From assembly GCA_022600955.1 (NCBI GenBank), contig JAHZJK010000024.1, positions 372,003-436,002 of the forward strand: a stretch of 64,000 nt of DNA, written 5' to 3'. Both the position numbers and the translations under genes were made by a program. The notes under the pieces are model-generated. The model worked only from the letters and a program-made list of their open reading frames with translations. It was not told where the DNA came from and searched no databases. Shown here piece by piece: positions 42,672-52,417 of the stretch (its first letter is position 1; each line of letters opens with the position of its first letter). Source of the stretch: Gammaproteobacteria bacterium (GTDB lineage Bacteria > Pseudomonadota > Gammaproteobacteria > Steroidobacterales > Woeseiaceae).

Positions 42672-44207
42672 ATGCGTAACACCAATTTTTGCCTGATTAT
42701 TTTATTGTTATTTCTGACCGCTTGCTCAGTTAATCCGGTCACAGGCAAACGCGAGCTCGTCATGGTCTCAAGTGCCCAGGAAATATCGATGGGCAAGCAG
42801 AATTACGCGCCCATGCAGCAGTCACAGGGCGGAAAATACGATGTAGACCCTCAGCTCACATCGTATGTTCAGCGCGTTGGCAATGAGGTTGCGGCCCAAA
42901 GTGGCGTTAGTCTGCCGTACGAATTTGTTGTCCTGAACAATTCCGTACCCAACGCATGGGCCTTGCCGGGCGGCAAAATTGCGATTAACCGGGGTCTGCT
43001 GGTCGAGCTCGAGTCAGAAGCGGAACTTGCCGCGGTGCTGGGCCACGAGGCGGTCCACGCTGCTGCCCGCCATACAGCAAAGCAAATGACCCGCGGGAAC
43101 CTGATGCAAGGTCTCGTTGTGGCAACGGCCGTGGCGACGAGTGACAGCGACTACGGCAACATGGCGATCGGCGGCGCGACACTTCTCGCGCAATTGGGGC
43201 TTAGCAAGTACGGGCGAAACGCAGAGCTTGAGTCGGACTATTACGGCATGCAATACATGTCCAAGGCCGGTTACGACCCACAGGGGGCCGTGCAACTACA
43301 GGAAACCTTCGTACGTCTTTCCGAGGGGCGTCGCTCCGATTTCATCAGCGGCCTTTTCGCGAGCCACCCGCCGTCCGTGGACCGGGTCAGGGCGAATCGG
43401 CAGACTGCGGCGGCCCTGCCGGCTGGCGGTCAGCGCGGTCATGAGGAGTATCAGCAGGCTATTCGCAAAACCATGCAGAACATGCCAGCGTATGAGGCTT
43501 ACGACGAGGGTCGTAAAGCGCTGTCGGAAAAAAAGGTAGATGAAGCACTCAGCCTCGCGAACAAGGCACTGAACCTGTACAACGACGAGGCGCACTTTCA
43601 CGCACTGCGTGGTGACATTCGCCTGGTCGCTGACAAATACGACATGGCAATCACTAACTACAATCGCGCTATCAATCGGCGGGATGACTTCTTCTATTAT
43701 CATTTGCAGCGCGGGCTTGCGCGCAAAGAGCTCGGACAAACGGATGCGGCGATTGTTGACCTCAACAAGAGCCTGGAATTCATGCCGACCGCATCGGCAC
43801 ATTACGCGCTGGCAGGAATTGCGGAGCAACGTGGAGATACTGCTGCAGCGATCGGACACTACAAGGTTGTTGCGAGGACAAGCAGCAGTTATTCGAAAGC
43901 AGCGACAGTCGCGTTGGCGAAGCTGGACTTACCCAGCAACCCCGGCGCCTATATTCCGCGTGCCTGTGCTCCCGATGCGAACGGCAATCTCGTGGTGTCC
44001 GTGCGCAATGACACCGGTGTGCAGGTCTCCAGCGTCGTGGTGGCAGTAAGCTATACGGACAGTAGCGGTCGCAGCGCTCTGAAACGACACGCGATTCGTG
44101 GTCAGATTCCGCCGGGCCAGATAGCCAGCGTAAATACCGGCCTTGGTCCATACACCGCCGGCGGAAATTGCCCGGTAGAAGTTGTGTCAGCTCGCGTCGC
44201 CGAGTAG
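42672..44207 (+). CDS. M48 metalloprotease lipoprotein with TPR repeats (BepA-like)
   Basis: 511 residues from the ATG at 42672. A lipoprotein signal ends in LTAC (Cys18), the zinc motif HEAVH is at 125-129 with the third ligand Glu in ELESDYYGMQYM, and TPR-like repeats span about 275-410. The extra C-terminal domain (about 420-511) is a small beta-sandwich. The layout recalls BepA/YfgC and LoiP-type envelope proteases that handle outer-membrane protein quality control, but the C-terminal domain is not in BepA. Confidence 0.9.
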   Translation: MRNTNFCLIILLLFLTACSVNPVTGKRELVMVSSAQEISMGKQNYAPMQQSQGGKYDVDPQLTSYVQRVGNEVAAQSGVSLPYEFVVLNNSVPNAWALPGGKIAINRGLLVELESEAELAAVLGHEAVHAAARHTAKQMTRGNLMQGLVVATAVATSDSDYGNMAIGGATLLAQLGLSKYGRNAELESDYYGMQYMSKAGYDPQGAVQLQETFVRLSEGRRSDFISGLFASHPPSVDRVRANRQTAAALPAGGQRGHEEYQQAIRKTMQNMPAYEAYDEGRKALSEKKVDEALSLANKALNLYNDEAHFHALRGDIRLVADKYDMAITNYNRAINRRDDFFYYHLQRGLARKELGQTDAAIVDLNKSLEFMPTASAHYALAGIAEQRGDTAAAIGHYKVVARTSSSYSKAATVALAKLDLPSNPGAYIPRACAPDANGNLVVSVRNDTGVQVSSVVVAVSYTDSSGRSALKRHAIRGQIPPGQIASVNTGLGPYTAGGNCPVEVVSARVAE

Positions 44208-44299
44208 ATCCCGCAATAGCAGCCGCAGGTAGTCAGGCCGGCGATGGAAACGTCAGTTACAATGGCGTGTCGATTCGTGACTAATGCGGAGTCCAGTCC

Positions 44300-45028
44300 T
44301 TGAGCAAATTGCGCTACACAATTCCAAACAGCTTCACGGCGTTGAGCCTGTTGCTCGGTGTCGCATCGATCATGACGGCGCAACTGGGCGACCTCGAACT
44401 GGCCGCCTGGCTTATCGTGTGGTGTGGCCTGCTGGACGTCATGGATGGCCTGTCTGCTCGTCTGTTGAAAGCGACCTCTGATTTCGGCGCCGAGTTTGAC
44501 TCGATGGCAGATCTCGTTTCGTTTGGCGTAGCGCCCGCTGTGCTGGTGTTGCATGCCGGCCTTGAGGTCGGCCAGATCGAATACGAAAGCCCGCAATTTT
44601 ATGTGCTGTTTGCCGCCGTCGCAGTATTTGTCCTCGCTGGTGCCATGCGACTTGCTCGTTTCAATCTCGTTTCGGAGCAGCCCAGCGGAGGCTGGTTTGC
44701 CGGAGTGCCTATTACGGCCGCCGGTGGTGGCCTGGTGTCCTCTTTCATCCTCGTTTTGATCTATCACGGTGATATCGCCGCGTCTTTGCCGCTACACCTG
44801 CATTTGCCAGTGCTGATGTTCGTACTCACGCTGCTGATGATTTCGCGACTGCGATTCCCGAAGGCTGTGAAGCGAAACAGCCTGTTCATAAACATTTCGC
44901 AGGGAATCATTATTGCGGGTGTGTATTACTGCGGCATAACGCGCTCGTTTCCTGAGTACTTGCTGGGCGTCGGCGTTTTCATGCTGATAGCGGGTATTAT
45001 TGCCGGCCGGATTACGCGTCCGGACTAG
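44300..45028 (+). CDS. pssA: CDP-diacylglycerol-serine O-phosphatidyltransferase
   Basis: The TTG at 44300 begins a 242-residue integral membrane enzyme. The CDP-alcohol phosphatidyltransferase signature D49-G-x2-A-R-x8-G-x3-D-x3-D71 is complete. The opening RYTIPNSFTALSLLLG and about eight hydrophobic segments fit the Bacillus-type PssA, which makes phosphatidylserine, the precursor of phosphatidylethanolamine. No psd gene is adjacent. Confidence 0.92.
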   Translation: MSKLRYTIPNSFTALSLLLGVASIMTAQLGDLELAAWLIVWCGLLDVMDGLSARLLKATSDFGAEFDSMADLVSFGVAPAVLVLHAGLEVGQIEYESPQFYVLFAAVAVFVLAGAMRLARFNLVSEQPSGGWFAGVPITAAGGGLVSSFILVLIYHGDIAASLPLHLHLPVLMFVLTLLMISRLRFPKAVKRNSLFINISQGIIIAGVYYCGITRSFPEYLLGVGVFMLIAGIIAGRITRPD

Positions 45029-45065
45029 GAATTCTTCTACTCTTGCTGCGAGCCGGGGGCCAAGC

Positions 45066-46349
45066 ATGTCCGCAACCACTGACCTTCTGAAGCGGCGCGA
45101 AGCGCTGTTGGGACCGGCTTATCGCCTGTTCTATGAACAGCCTGTGCATCTCGTTCGTGGTGAGGGCGTGCATCTGTACGATGCAGATGGCCATCAATAC
45201 CTCGACATGTACAACAATGTGCCGCACGTCGGGCATTGTCATCCGCGCGTCGTGGCGGCATTGACAGAGCAAATCGCTACGCTGAATACGCACACCCGCT
45301 ATTTGCATCACACCGTGATCGACTACGCCGAAAGACTGACAGGCAAGCTGCCAGAGGAACTCGATACTGCGATGTTCACGTGTACCGGTACCGAGGCAAA
45401 CGAACTCGCGCTGCGGATTGCGCGAACGGTAACGGGTGGTACCGGTATCGTTGTCGTGGATCATGCCTATCATGGCAACTCGCAGGCAATTGCTGAAATC
45501 TCACCGTGCGGAGACATGACTGCGGAGCTGCCCGAGTTCGTCAAGGTCGCGTCGATTCCGAACACCTATAGCGGTGAATACCGGGGTGCTGACGCGGCAG
45601 GACTTTACGCTCGTTCAATCGCTGCCGCGGTCGAAGATCTGCACGCAGCGGGCATACAGCTGGCTGCGGTCGTGCTGGACACGATTGTTTCCGGACCGGG
45701 CGTCGTTGAGCCGCCCGATGGTTACCTGGCCGAGGTGGCGAAGATCGCACGATCCGCGGGCGGTCTGTTCATTGCGGATGAAGTGCAGCCAGGATTTGGC
45801 CGAACCGGACGACATTTTTGGGGCTTTGAAAGCGATAGTTTCATTCCCGATATCGTGACGATGGGCAAACCCATGGGCAACGGCCATCCGATGGCTGCCG
45901 TTGTGACGCGCGCAGACATTCTAAAGTCGTTCGCGAAAGACGTTCGGTACTTCAACACGTTTGGTGGCAATCCGGTTTCCTGTGCGGCTGGCATGGCGGT
46001 GCTGGATGTACTTGAAGACGAAGACCTGCAGGCAAACGCATTGCGCCAGGGCGAATACCTCAAGGCAGGGTTGATGGCGCTTGCGGACGAGTTTGAGATC
46101 CTGGGTGACATTCGTGGGCACGGCTTGTTCCTGGCGGTTGAGCTGGTGGCGGACCGGAATTCGCGGGCGCCTGCAACAGAGTCGACTGAGAGGCTCGTAA
46201 ACGACCTGAAGACGCGCCGGGTGCTGACCGGGTCAATAGGGCCGTACAGTAATATTCTGAAGTTCCGGCCACCGATGGTGTTTTCACAGCGAGACGGTGA
46301 CCGCTTCCTCGATGTTTTTGCGGCCGCATTGGCAAATCTGAACAGCTAA
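45066..46349 (+). CDS. Class III aminotransferase (PLP)
   Basis: 427 residues from the ATG at 45066. PLP-binding residues are in CTGTEANELALRIAR (106-120), D238-E239-V-Q and the Schiff-base Lys268 in TMGKPMGNGHP. The family includes alanine-glyoxylate, 4-aminobutyrate and ethanolamine-phosphate lyase-like members; ETNPPL-type lyases are close, and the exact reaction is not clear. It follows pssA, where ethanolamine phosphate chemistry would be sensible, but that link is only a guess. Confidence 0.92.
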   Translation: MSATTDLLKRREALLGPAYRLFYEQPVHLVRGEGVHLYDADGHQYLDMYNNVPHVGHCHPRVVAALTEQIATLNTHTRYLHHTVIDYAERLTGKLPEELDTAMFTCTGTEANELALRIARTVTGGTGIVVVDHAYHGNSQAIAEISPCGDMTAELPEFVKVASIPNTYSGEYRGADAAGLYARSIAAAVEDLHAAGIQLAAVVLDTIVSGPGVVEPPDGYLAEVAKIARSAGGLFIADEVQPGFGRTGRHFWGFESDSFIPDIVTMGKPMGNGHPMAAVVTRADILKSFAKDVRYFNTFGGNPVSCAAGMAVLDVLEDEDLQANALRQGEYLKAGLMALADEFEILGDIRGHGLFLAVELVADRNSRAPATESTERLVNDLKTRRVLTGSIGPYSNILKFRPPMVFSQRDGDRFLDVFAAALANLNS

Positions 46350-46386
46350 GGCTTATAGTAACGGCCTGCAATTTCAGGGGTCCAGT

Positions 46387-48813
46387 ATGTTCGGTCGCAT
46401 TTTCGCGGCGCTCGCCAGCGTCGTTCTCATCCTTCCTTCATCCAGCGTCGCCAGTGACATCGACCTGCAGAGCTACCAGCATATTGATGGTTTCGTTGAC
46501 TTGTACTGGGACGCAGGCAGCGGCCGATTACTGATGCGGCTCGACGCGCTCGATACACCCTTTATTTACCAGGCATCATTACCACGAGGCGTTGGCTCCA
46601 ACGACATCGGGCTGGATCGTGGTCAGCTTGGGGATACCAAGGTCGTACGTTTTCTGCAAAGTGGGCCAAAGGTACTGCTGCTGGAAGACAATCTCGCGTA
46701 CCGGGCTGACAGCGACAATCAGGATGAGCGAGATGCGATTCGTGACAGTTTCGCGAGCTCGGTAATCTGGGGCTTCGTGGACCTGGATCCTGCCAACGAT
46801 TCAGTGGTCGTCGACGCTACTGAGTTTTTCGTGCGGGATGCGCATGGTGTCAGCGGGGTACTCAGCGACCGGGCAGAGGGCGCCTATGCCGTAGATGCGA
46901 GTCGTTCGGCAGTATTCATGGAGCGGACACGTGGTTTCCCCGACAATACTGAGGTTGAAGCGATTGTGACGTTTACGGGCGTACCGACCGGACAATTTCT
47001 GCCGAGCGTGACGCCAGACGCAGAAACTTTCAGCGTGCACATACACCATTCTTTTATTCGGTTGCCCGACAACAACTATGAACCGTTGCCATACGACCCG
47101 CGTGCCGGCGTTATAGGGCTAAGCTATGACAGCAGCGGATTCTCCAACTACGCGACACCGATCGGCGAAAATATCGCAGTCGATTACGGGCGACGTCACA
47201 GGCTGAAGAAGAAGGACCCGACGGCTGAGTTCAGCGAAGCTGTAGAGCCCATTATTTACTACCTGGATCGAGGTGCTCCTGAGCCGGTGCGCTCAGCGTT
47301 GCTCGAAGGCGCGAGCTGGTGGAACCAGGCGTACGAGGCAGCCGGCTACAAGGATGCATTCCAGGTAAAAATGCTGCCGGAAGATGCGGACCCGATGGAC
47401 GTTCGCTACAACGTCATTCAGTGGGTACATCGATCCACACGCGGCTGGTCCTACGGCTCTTCGATTCTTGACCCACGCACAGGAGAAATACTGAAAGGTC
47501 ATGTCACGCTGGGTTCCCTGCGCGTTCGGCAGGACTACCTGATCGCCGAAGGTCTGCTGGCACCGTACGCGGATGGCGCTGTGCCCGACGACATGCTGGA
47601 GATGTCGCTTGCGCGAATACGACAGCTTTCTGCACACGAGGTTGGACATACCATCGGCTTCGAGCACAACTTCGCCGCGAGCACGCAAGACCGCTCTTCG
47701 GTTATGGACTACCCGGTACCACTGATCAGGATCAGAGATGACGGCTCTTTTGACCTCAGTGAGGCATATGGAGACGGGATCGGAAGCTGGGACATCCGCA
47801 CAGTATTGTATGCCTACCAGGATTTCCCGCCCGGCGTCGATGCGAACGCGGAGCGCGCGCGTATCGTTGCCGAGACGATCGCAGCTGGATTCAAGTATGT
47901 GGCCGATACAGATGCACGCTCGGCATCGACAGCACACCCGGACGGCAATTTGTGGGACAACGGTAAGGACGCTCTCGAAGAACTCGCTCATCTGCGACGT
48001 GTGCGTGGATTGGCGCTGGAGAACTTCTCGGAGCGCACGATTCGGCCCGGACGACCGCTGGCGCAGATTGAGGAGGTATTGGTGCCCGTCTACCTGTTAC
48101 ACCGTTTTCAGATCGAAGCGGTCGGGAAGCTGATTGGCGGGCAATATTTTGACTACAATTTGCGCGGCGACGGTCAACCGCTACCAACGAAGGTTGCAGC
48201 CGAACGTCAGGTTGCGGCAATAGACGCTTTACTGGCGACGCTGGACCCTGCATTCCTGCGCTTATCTGATGAGTTGCTTGCCAGTATTCCTCCGCGGGTC
48301 CCGAACAACCCGAAGTCGAGAGAGACCTTTCGCGCTGCGACCGGCGTTACTTTCGACGGCCTCGCGCCTGCCGCAAGTTCTGTCGCATTGACGCTGAATG
48401 TCCTGCTTGAGCCACGACGTGCTGCGCGTATGGTGCGAGGCGATGCACCAGGATTTGCAAGCGTAACGACCGGCCTCATGGATTCGAGCTGGTATGCCCG
48501 CCAGGCGGGTGGCATGACCGGGCTTATTCAGCGCCAAACCAACATGCAGGTCCTGTACGGGCTGCTAGGGCTTGCGTACGACGCCAGCGCGGACAACGAG
48601 GTGCGGGCACTTGCGCTGGAAACTGTCCGGGAGCTGGAAAACTGGTTGTCACGGCAGTCGAGCAGGGAAATCGCATGGCGCGCACACTATGCGTTTGCCA
48701 GGTCGGAGATCGAACGTCTGCGGCACGACCCAACGCAGATTGAGTCACTCACGCCCCTGACGATTCCGCCCGGTTCGCCGATCGGTTCTTTCGCCCCCGA
48801 CACGCTCCAGTAA
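46387..48813 (+). CDS. Secreted zinc metalloprotease (DUF4953/DUF5117 type)
   Basis: 808 residues with a signal peptide (about 1-23). The extended zinc motif H417-E-V-G-H421-T-I-G-F-E-H427 is intact, preceded by a DUF5117-like region (about 30-200). These metzincin-like proteins are large, secreted and barely characterised. The gene lies between an aminotransferase and a solute:sodium symporter in one direction, so peptide use and amino-acid uptake might be linked. Confidence 0.92.
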   Translation: MFGRIFAALASVVLILPSSSVASDIDLQSYQHIDGFVDLYWDAGSGRLLMRLDALDTPFIYQASLPRGVGSNDIGLDRGQLGDTKVVRFLQSGPKVLLLEDNLAYRADSDNQDERDAIRDSFASSVIWGFVDLDPANDSVVVDATEFFVRDAHGVSGVLSDRAEGAYAVDASRSAVFMERTRGFPDNTEVEAIVTFTGVPTGQFLPSVTPDAETFSVHIHHSFIRLPDNNYEPLPYDPRAGVIGLSYDSSGFSNYATPIGENIAVDYGRRHRLKKKDPTAEFSEAVEPIIYYLDRGAPEPVRSALLEGASWWNQAYEAAGYKDAFQVKMLPEDADPMDVRYNVIQWVHRSTRGWSYGSSILDPRTGEILKGHVTLGSLRVRQDYLIAEGLLAPYADGAVPDDMLEMSLARIRQLSAHEVGHTIGFEHNFAASTQDRSSVMDYPVPLIRIRDDGSFDLSEAYGDGIGSWDIRTVLYAYQDFPPGVDANAERARIVAETIAAGFKYVADTDARSASTAHPDGNLWDNGKDALEELAHLRRVRGLALENFSERTIRPGRPLAQIEEVLVPVYLLHRFQIEAVGKLIGGQYFDYNLRGDGQPLPTKVAAERQVAAIDALLATLDPAFLRLSDELLASIPPRVPNNPKSRETFRAATGVTFDGLAPAASSVALTLNVLLEPRRAARMVRGDAPGFASVTTGLMDSSWYARQAGGMTGLIQRQTNMQVLYGLLGLAYDASADNEVRALALETVRELENWLSRQSSREIAWRAHYAFARSEIERLRHDPTQIESLTPLTIPPGSPIGSFAPDTLQ

Positions 48814-48824
48814 GAGGCCGCCCA

Positions 48825-50246
48825 ATGTCCACGACAGTCACAGTGCTCATCGTCTATCTCGGCATACTCGCCGCGCTCGCCCTGTGGAGCCGCCGTGAGA
48901 CGCACTCGTTGTCTGGCTACTACCTGGCGGGCAAGAAACTGCCGTATTGGGTTGTAGCATTCAGTACCAATGCCACCGGGGAAAGTGGCTGGTTGTTGCT
49001 GGGCCTGTCAGGTATGGGCTATGCGGTTGGCATGCAGGCCTATTGGGTCGTCGTTGGCGAAGTAATCGGCATCTTCGCGTCCTGGTGGCTCATTTCAAGA
49101 CGCCTGAAAAAACTTTCTGACGATACAGACTCTATTACGGTGCCCGACGTGCTTGCGGCGAAGTTTGAGGACAAGTGGCACCTGATTCGCGGCATCGCGG
49201 TCGCGATTATTCTTGTCATGGTAACCACCTATGTGACAGCGCAGATGGTTGCGACCGGCAAGGCCTTCAGCGGTTACCTCAATATGGACTACAGGACCGG
49301 TGTGATTGTCGGCTCCGTATTTATCATTGGCTATACTTTCATCGGCGGCTACAAGGCAGTCTCATATACGGATGTTGTGCAGGGTGTGCTGATGTTGCTG
49401 GGTTTGATCGCCGTACCCGCTGCAGCGGTGTACGCATCCGGTGGCTGGGGCGAAATGCAAAACAATCTTGCATTGCAGAGTCCTGCACTGGTCGATATGT
49501 TTGCGGTGTCCGGCAACGCCAGACCCTTGTGGATAGCGATAGCGAGTTTCGTTGCAATCGGTTTACCGCTCATGGGCGTACCTCAGCTATTGGTACGATT
49601 CATGTCTGCCCGCGACGATACCGAGATCAAGAAGGCGCGCATTGTTTCCGTGGTTGTACTGTTTGTATTTACAGCGGGTGCAGTGACCGCGGGGGTCGCG
49701 GGACGCGCTCTGTTCCCGGGGCTGGATGATGCCGAGACGATTTTTCCGGTTCTATCCAATCAACTGTTTCCGGAAATTATCTCCGGTCTGCTGTTGGTCG
49801 TAGTGTTGTCAGCGATCATGTCAACAGTCGACTCCCTGCTATTGCTCGCGTCGTCCTCCGTGGTGCGCGACACCTACCAGAAGATAATTGGCACCGGTAA
49901 AAGTGACGAAACACTGTCCAACTACGGCAAGTACGTCACTGTCGTAATCGGGATCATCGCGGTGGTGCTTGGCATTCAGGAGCCGCGTGTCATTTTTGAT
50001 TTTGTCCTGGCTTCCTGGTCGGGCCTCGGTTCTGCGTTTGGTCCGGTAATGGTCGGAATTCTTCACTACAGGCGCATCACCTGGATGGGCGTCGTGGCGG
50101 GCATGCTGGGCGGCTTTCTTGCCAGCGTCGTCTGGTTGACCTGGTTCAAGGCGGACTACTTTGGCCTGTACGAGGCGATTCCTGGCTTCCTGGCTGGCGC
50201 AGTACTGACTTACGGGGTGAGCTGGCTCACCAGCAGAAAAAATTGA
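48825..50246 (+). CDS. Sodium:solute symporter, PutP-like
   Basis: 473 residues and about thirteen membrane segments of the SSS family. SGYYLAGKKLPYWVVAFSTNATGESGWLLLGLSG near the N-terminus and VVVLSAIMSTVDSLLLLASS later are the sodium-binding regions of PutP, so proline is the likely substrate. Others of the family take pantothenate or sugars. It starts 11 bases after the metalloprotease gene, consistent with import of products of protein breakdown. Confidence 0.9.
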   Translation: MSTTVTVLIVYLGILAALALWSRRETHSLSGYYLAGKKLPYWVVAFSTNATGESGWLLLGLSGMGYAVGMQAYWVVVGEVIGIFASWWLISRRLKKLSDDTDSITVPDVLAAKFEDKWHLIRGIAVAIILVMVTTYVTAQMVATGKAFSGYLNMDYRTGVIVGSVFIIGYTFIGGYKAVSYTDVVQGVLMLLGLIAVPAAAVYASGGWGEMQNNLALQSPALVDMFAVSGNARPLWIAIASFVAIGLPLMGVPQLLVRFMSARDDTEIKKARIVSVVVLFVFTAGAVTAGVAGRALFPGLDDAETIFPVLSNQLFPEIISGLLLVVVLSAIMSTVDSLLLLASSSVVRDTYQKIIGTGKSDETLSNYGKYVTVVIGIIAVVLGIQEPRVIFDFVLASWSGLGSAFGPVMVGILHYRRITWMGVVAGMLGGFLASVVWLTWFKADYFGLYEAIPGFLAGAVLTYGVSWLTSRKN

Positions 50247-50316
50247 TACCAAAATGTAACCAATTGCGGCGCATCCCCCTATAAGAGGTTAAGACATTCA
50301 CTTCTGGGGTTTTTTG

Positions 50317-51255
50317 ATGCGAAAGATGAAATTGATACTGCTTGGCGTATTGCTGGTTCTTCCGGCACTCGGTGTGGCAGCTGCGGACATTCCGGGTGCG
50401 GCCACGTGGTACCTGCACGTCGACCTGCATCGTATGAAGTCGGAGCAAGCCAGCATGGGCGTCTATGACTGGTTGAGCACCGAGGTGCTTGACGGCGTTA
50501 AGGAAGATGCGGGCATTGACCTTGAAAAAGAGATACGGCGTCTGACCGCATTTTCGCTGCCGGGTCAGGGACCGGTCATTGTTGTTGATGGTGACATTAG
50601 CCAGGACAGCAAAGACAAGATCATGGCGCTAATCATGGCGGAGGGTGACATCAAACCGCACAAGGCGTCAGGGAAGTCCTACTACCACTTTTCCGACGAC
50701 GACTATGATGCGGACAGCCTGTCGATTGATAGCGGCACTGTCGACTTGCAGTTTGATCTGGATGACGAAGCATGGATCAGCACCGACATCAAAGACAAAA
50801 TTTTGATCACCGCGAGTGAATCCCAGATGCAGGGACTGCTGAAAAACAAAGGCAGGGTTCCCGGCAGCAATGGCCATAAAGGCGCACTTGTTGTATTGAC
50901 CGCTGAGAAGACGATTCTGCAGGCAGGCATGAATTCCGATGTCATGAGTAACGGCGACAGTGATGGTGGTTGGGAATCCAACATCCTGCGCAACACCGAA
51001 CAGGTCGCTTTCCTGGTGGCTGCCGCCGCGGACAAGTTGGCGATTGAAGCGAAACTTACTACTACCGATGCCGAGATGGCGGACTCATTGGCAAGCGTGG
51101 TCCGTGGCCTGATCAGCCTGCTGTCATTCAGTGATGAGCTGGAAGCGGATGCGGCCGAGCTGTTGCGCAGCACTCGAGTGCGAGCTGATGGCAATAGTCT
51201 GAGTATCTCGCTGGCTGTCGATTCGGACCTGGTCGTTACGACGCTAAGTGAGTAA
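50317..51255 (+). CDS. Hypothetical secreted protein linked to an ECF sigma factor
   Basis: 312 residues with a signal peptide ending VAAADI. The mature protein is acidic and looks like an alpha/beta fold with repeated segments, but I do not recognise a family. A TTG 3 bases upstream also fits. The gene overlaps the sigma-factor gene by 8 bases, so the secreted protein and the sigma factor are made from one message; it may sense or be the main target of the envelope signal. Confidence 0.8.
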   Translation: MRKMKLILLGVLLVLPALGVAAADIPGAATWYLHVDLHRMKSEQASMGVYDWLSTEVLDGVKEDAGIDLEKEIRRLTAFSLPGQGPVIVVDGDISQDSKDKIMALIMAEGDIKPHKASGKSYYHFSDDDYDADSLSIDSGTVDLQFDLDDEAWISTDIKDKILITASESQMQGLLKNKGRVPGSNGHKGALVVLTAEKTILQAGMNSDVMSNGDSDGGWESNILRNTEQVAFLVAAAADKLAIEAKLTTTDAEMADSLASVVRGLISLLSFSDELEADAAELLRSTRVRADGNSLSISLAVDSDLVVTTLSE

Positions 51256-51790
51256 TGAGCTACAGCTGATTGATGCGGCGAAAGCGGGGTCCGCGGATGC
51301 TTTTGCGGATCTCGTGCGCAGTTACCGGGAGCGATTACTACGCTTTCTGCTAACACGATGTGCCAGCTATGCCGACGCGGAGGACGCGCTACAGGATACA
51401 CTGATCAATGCGTATCGCTATCTGCACTCCTACGACCCGCGATGGCGTTTCAGTACCTGGCTGTACCGAATTGCAATCCGCAACGCGCAAAGGATCCGTT
51501 CTGTAAACGTCATTGAGCTCGGTGAGCTGGCTGATGAAGAAAGTGATCCGCTGCTGCACTGCATTGCCGCCTCTGAGTCAGAAAACCTGTGGGTGAGTGC
51601 ACGGCGCCTGCTCAACGACGATGTGTTCGCGGCACTCTGGTTGCGCTATGCCGAAGACATGTCTGTTAACGATATTTGCAAAGCGCTGGATCGTTCGGCG
51701 TCCTGGACCAAAGTGAATCTTATGCGAGCTCGCAAGGTACTGGATACCGAGATGAACCGGCAAAGAAACGAGGGTGAAGCCTATGGATAA
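51248..51790 (+). CDS. ECF-type RNA polymerase sigma factor
   Basis: 180 residues from a GTG overlapping the previous gene. Region 2 is seen in ADLVRSYRERLLRFLLTRC and DAEDALQDTLINAYRYLHSYDPRWRFSTWLYRIAIRNAQR; region 4 in LWLRYAEDMSVNDICKALDRSASWTKVNLMRARKVL. It would redirect polymerase to an unknown regulon. The gene is flanked by a secreted protein and a membrane-anchored putative anti-sigma factor, each overlapping by 8 bases. Confidence 0.93.
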   Translation: MSNELQLIDAAKAGSADAFADLVRSYRERLLRFLLTRCASYADAEDALQDTLINAYRYLHSYDPRWRFSTWLYRIAIRNAQRIRSVNVIELGELADEESDPLLHCIAASESENLWVSARRLLNDDVFAALWLRYAEDMSVNDICKALDRSASWTKVNLMRARKVLDTEMNRQRNEGEAYG

Positions 51791-52199
51791 GCTGGCCGAA
51801 CAACTGCGCCGCGACGCGCAGAATATTGAGGTGAACGTCTCTGACGAACTGGATCGACGAATTCAGGCATCGGTGCGCGCTGCGGGAATACCGCGGCCTG
51901 CGGAGCAGCCGCCTGCGGCCCCCAGACAACGGGCTGCCGGGTTCTGGTGGGCCAGCAGCCTGACCGGCGTTGCGGCCGCGGCAATGGTCATCATCATCCT
52001 GAACTCTCGGTCGCAGCAGGACCATATTGTCCCTGCAGTGGTTGAAACGTCGCCTGTGACGCCTTCGATGAGTGTGCCTGTTATCGACTGGAAGACGGAG
52101 TCTGCGATGCTAACCAGCCCTCTGAAGCAGGAACTCGAGGATCTGCAATCCGACATAAGAAAGGCCGAGCAGAAGGTTAAGGACGATATAGGCCTTTGA
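51783..52199 (+). CDS. Putative membrane anti-sigma factor
   Basis: 138 residues from the ATG at 51783: a charged helical cytosolic part (1-50), one membrane segment (about 52-72, FWWASSLTGVAAAAMVIIIL) and a periplasmic tail with a C-terminal coiled helix (about 110-135). The layout fits a single-pass anti-sigma factor for the overlapping ECF gene, though no zinc HxxxCxxC motif is present. The role is inferred from position and topology. Confidence 0.7.
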   Translation: MDKLAEQLRRDAQNIEVNVSDELDRRIQASVRAAGIPRPAEQPPAAPRQRAAGFWWASSLTGVAAAAMVIIILNSRSQQDHIVPAVVETSPVTPSMSVPVIDWKTESAMLTSPLKQELEDLQSDIRKAEQKVKDDIGL

Positions 52200-52417
52200 C
52201 TTGTGGAAAAAAACAACTGATTCCAGTATCTTCGGGTGAGGGGTCAGTTCGCCGGTATCTGCATTTAACCGAAAGACGAGATACCACAGCAAAACAACGC
52301 AATGGGGATTGCGGCAAACAGCCAAGACGCGAACTGAATAAAATTAAGAAAAACCGGTAGCGTTCAATACAACTGCCGGGCGATATATCGCAACAACCTG
52401 ATAAGGATGCTTGAAGT
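52200..52417. other. Leader region of the cytochrome oxidase operon
   Basis: 218 bp without a gene between the putative anti-sigma gene and the oxidase operon. I find no clear FNR-type dyad, terminator or riboswitch. AATAAAATTAAG near 52340 is an AT-rich stretch that could hold a promoter. AAGGA at 52403 is the likely ribosome site for the next gene, spaced 10 bases from its ATG. Confidence 0.35.
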
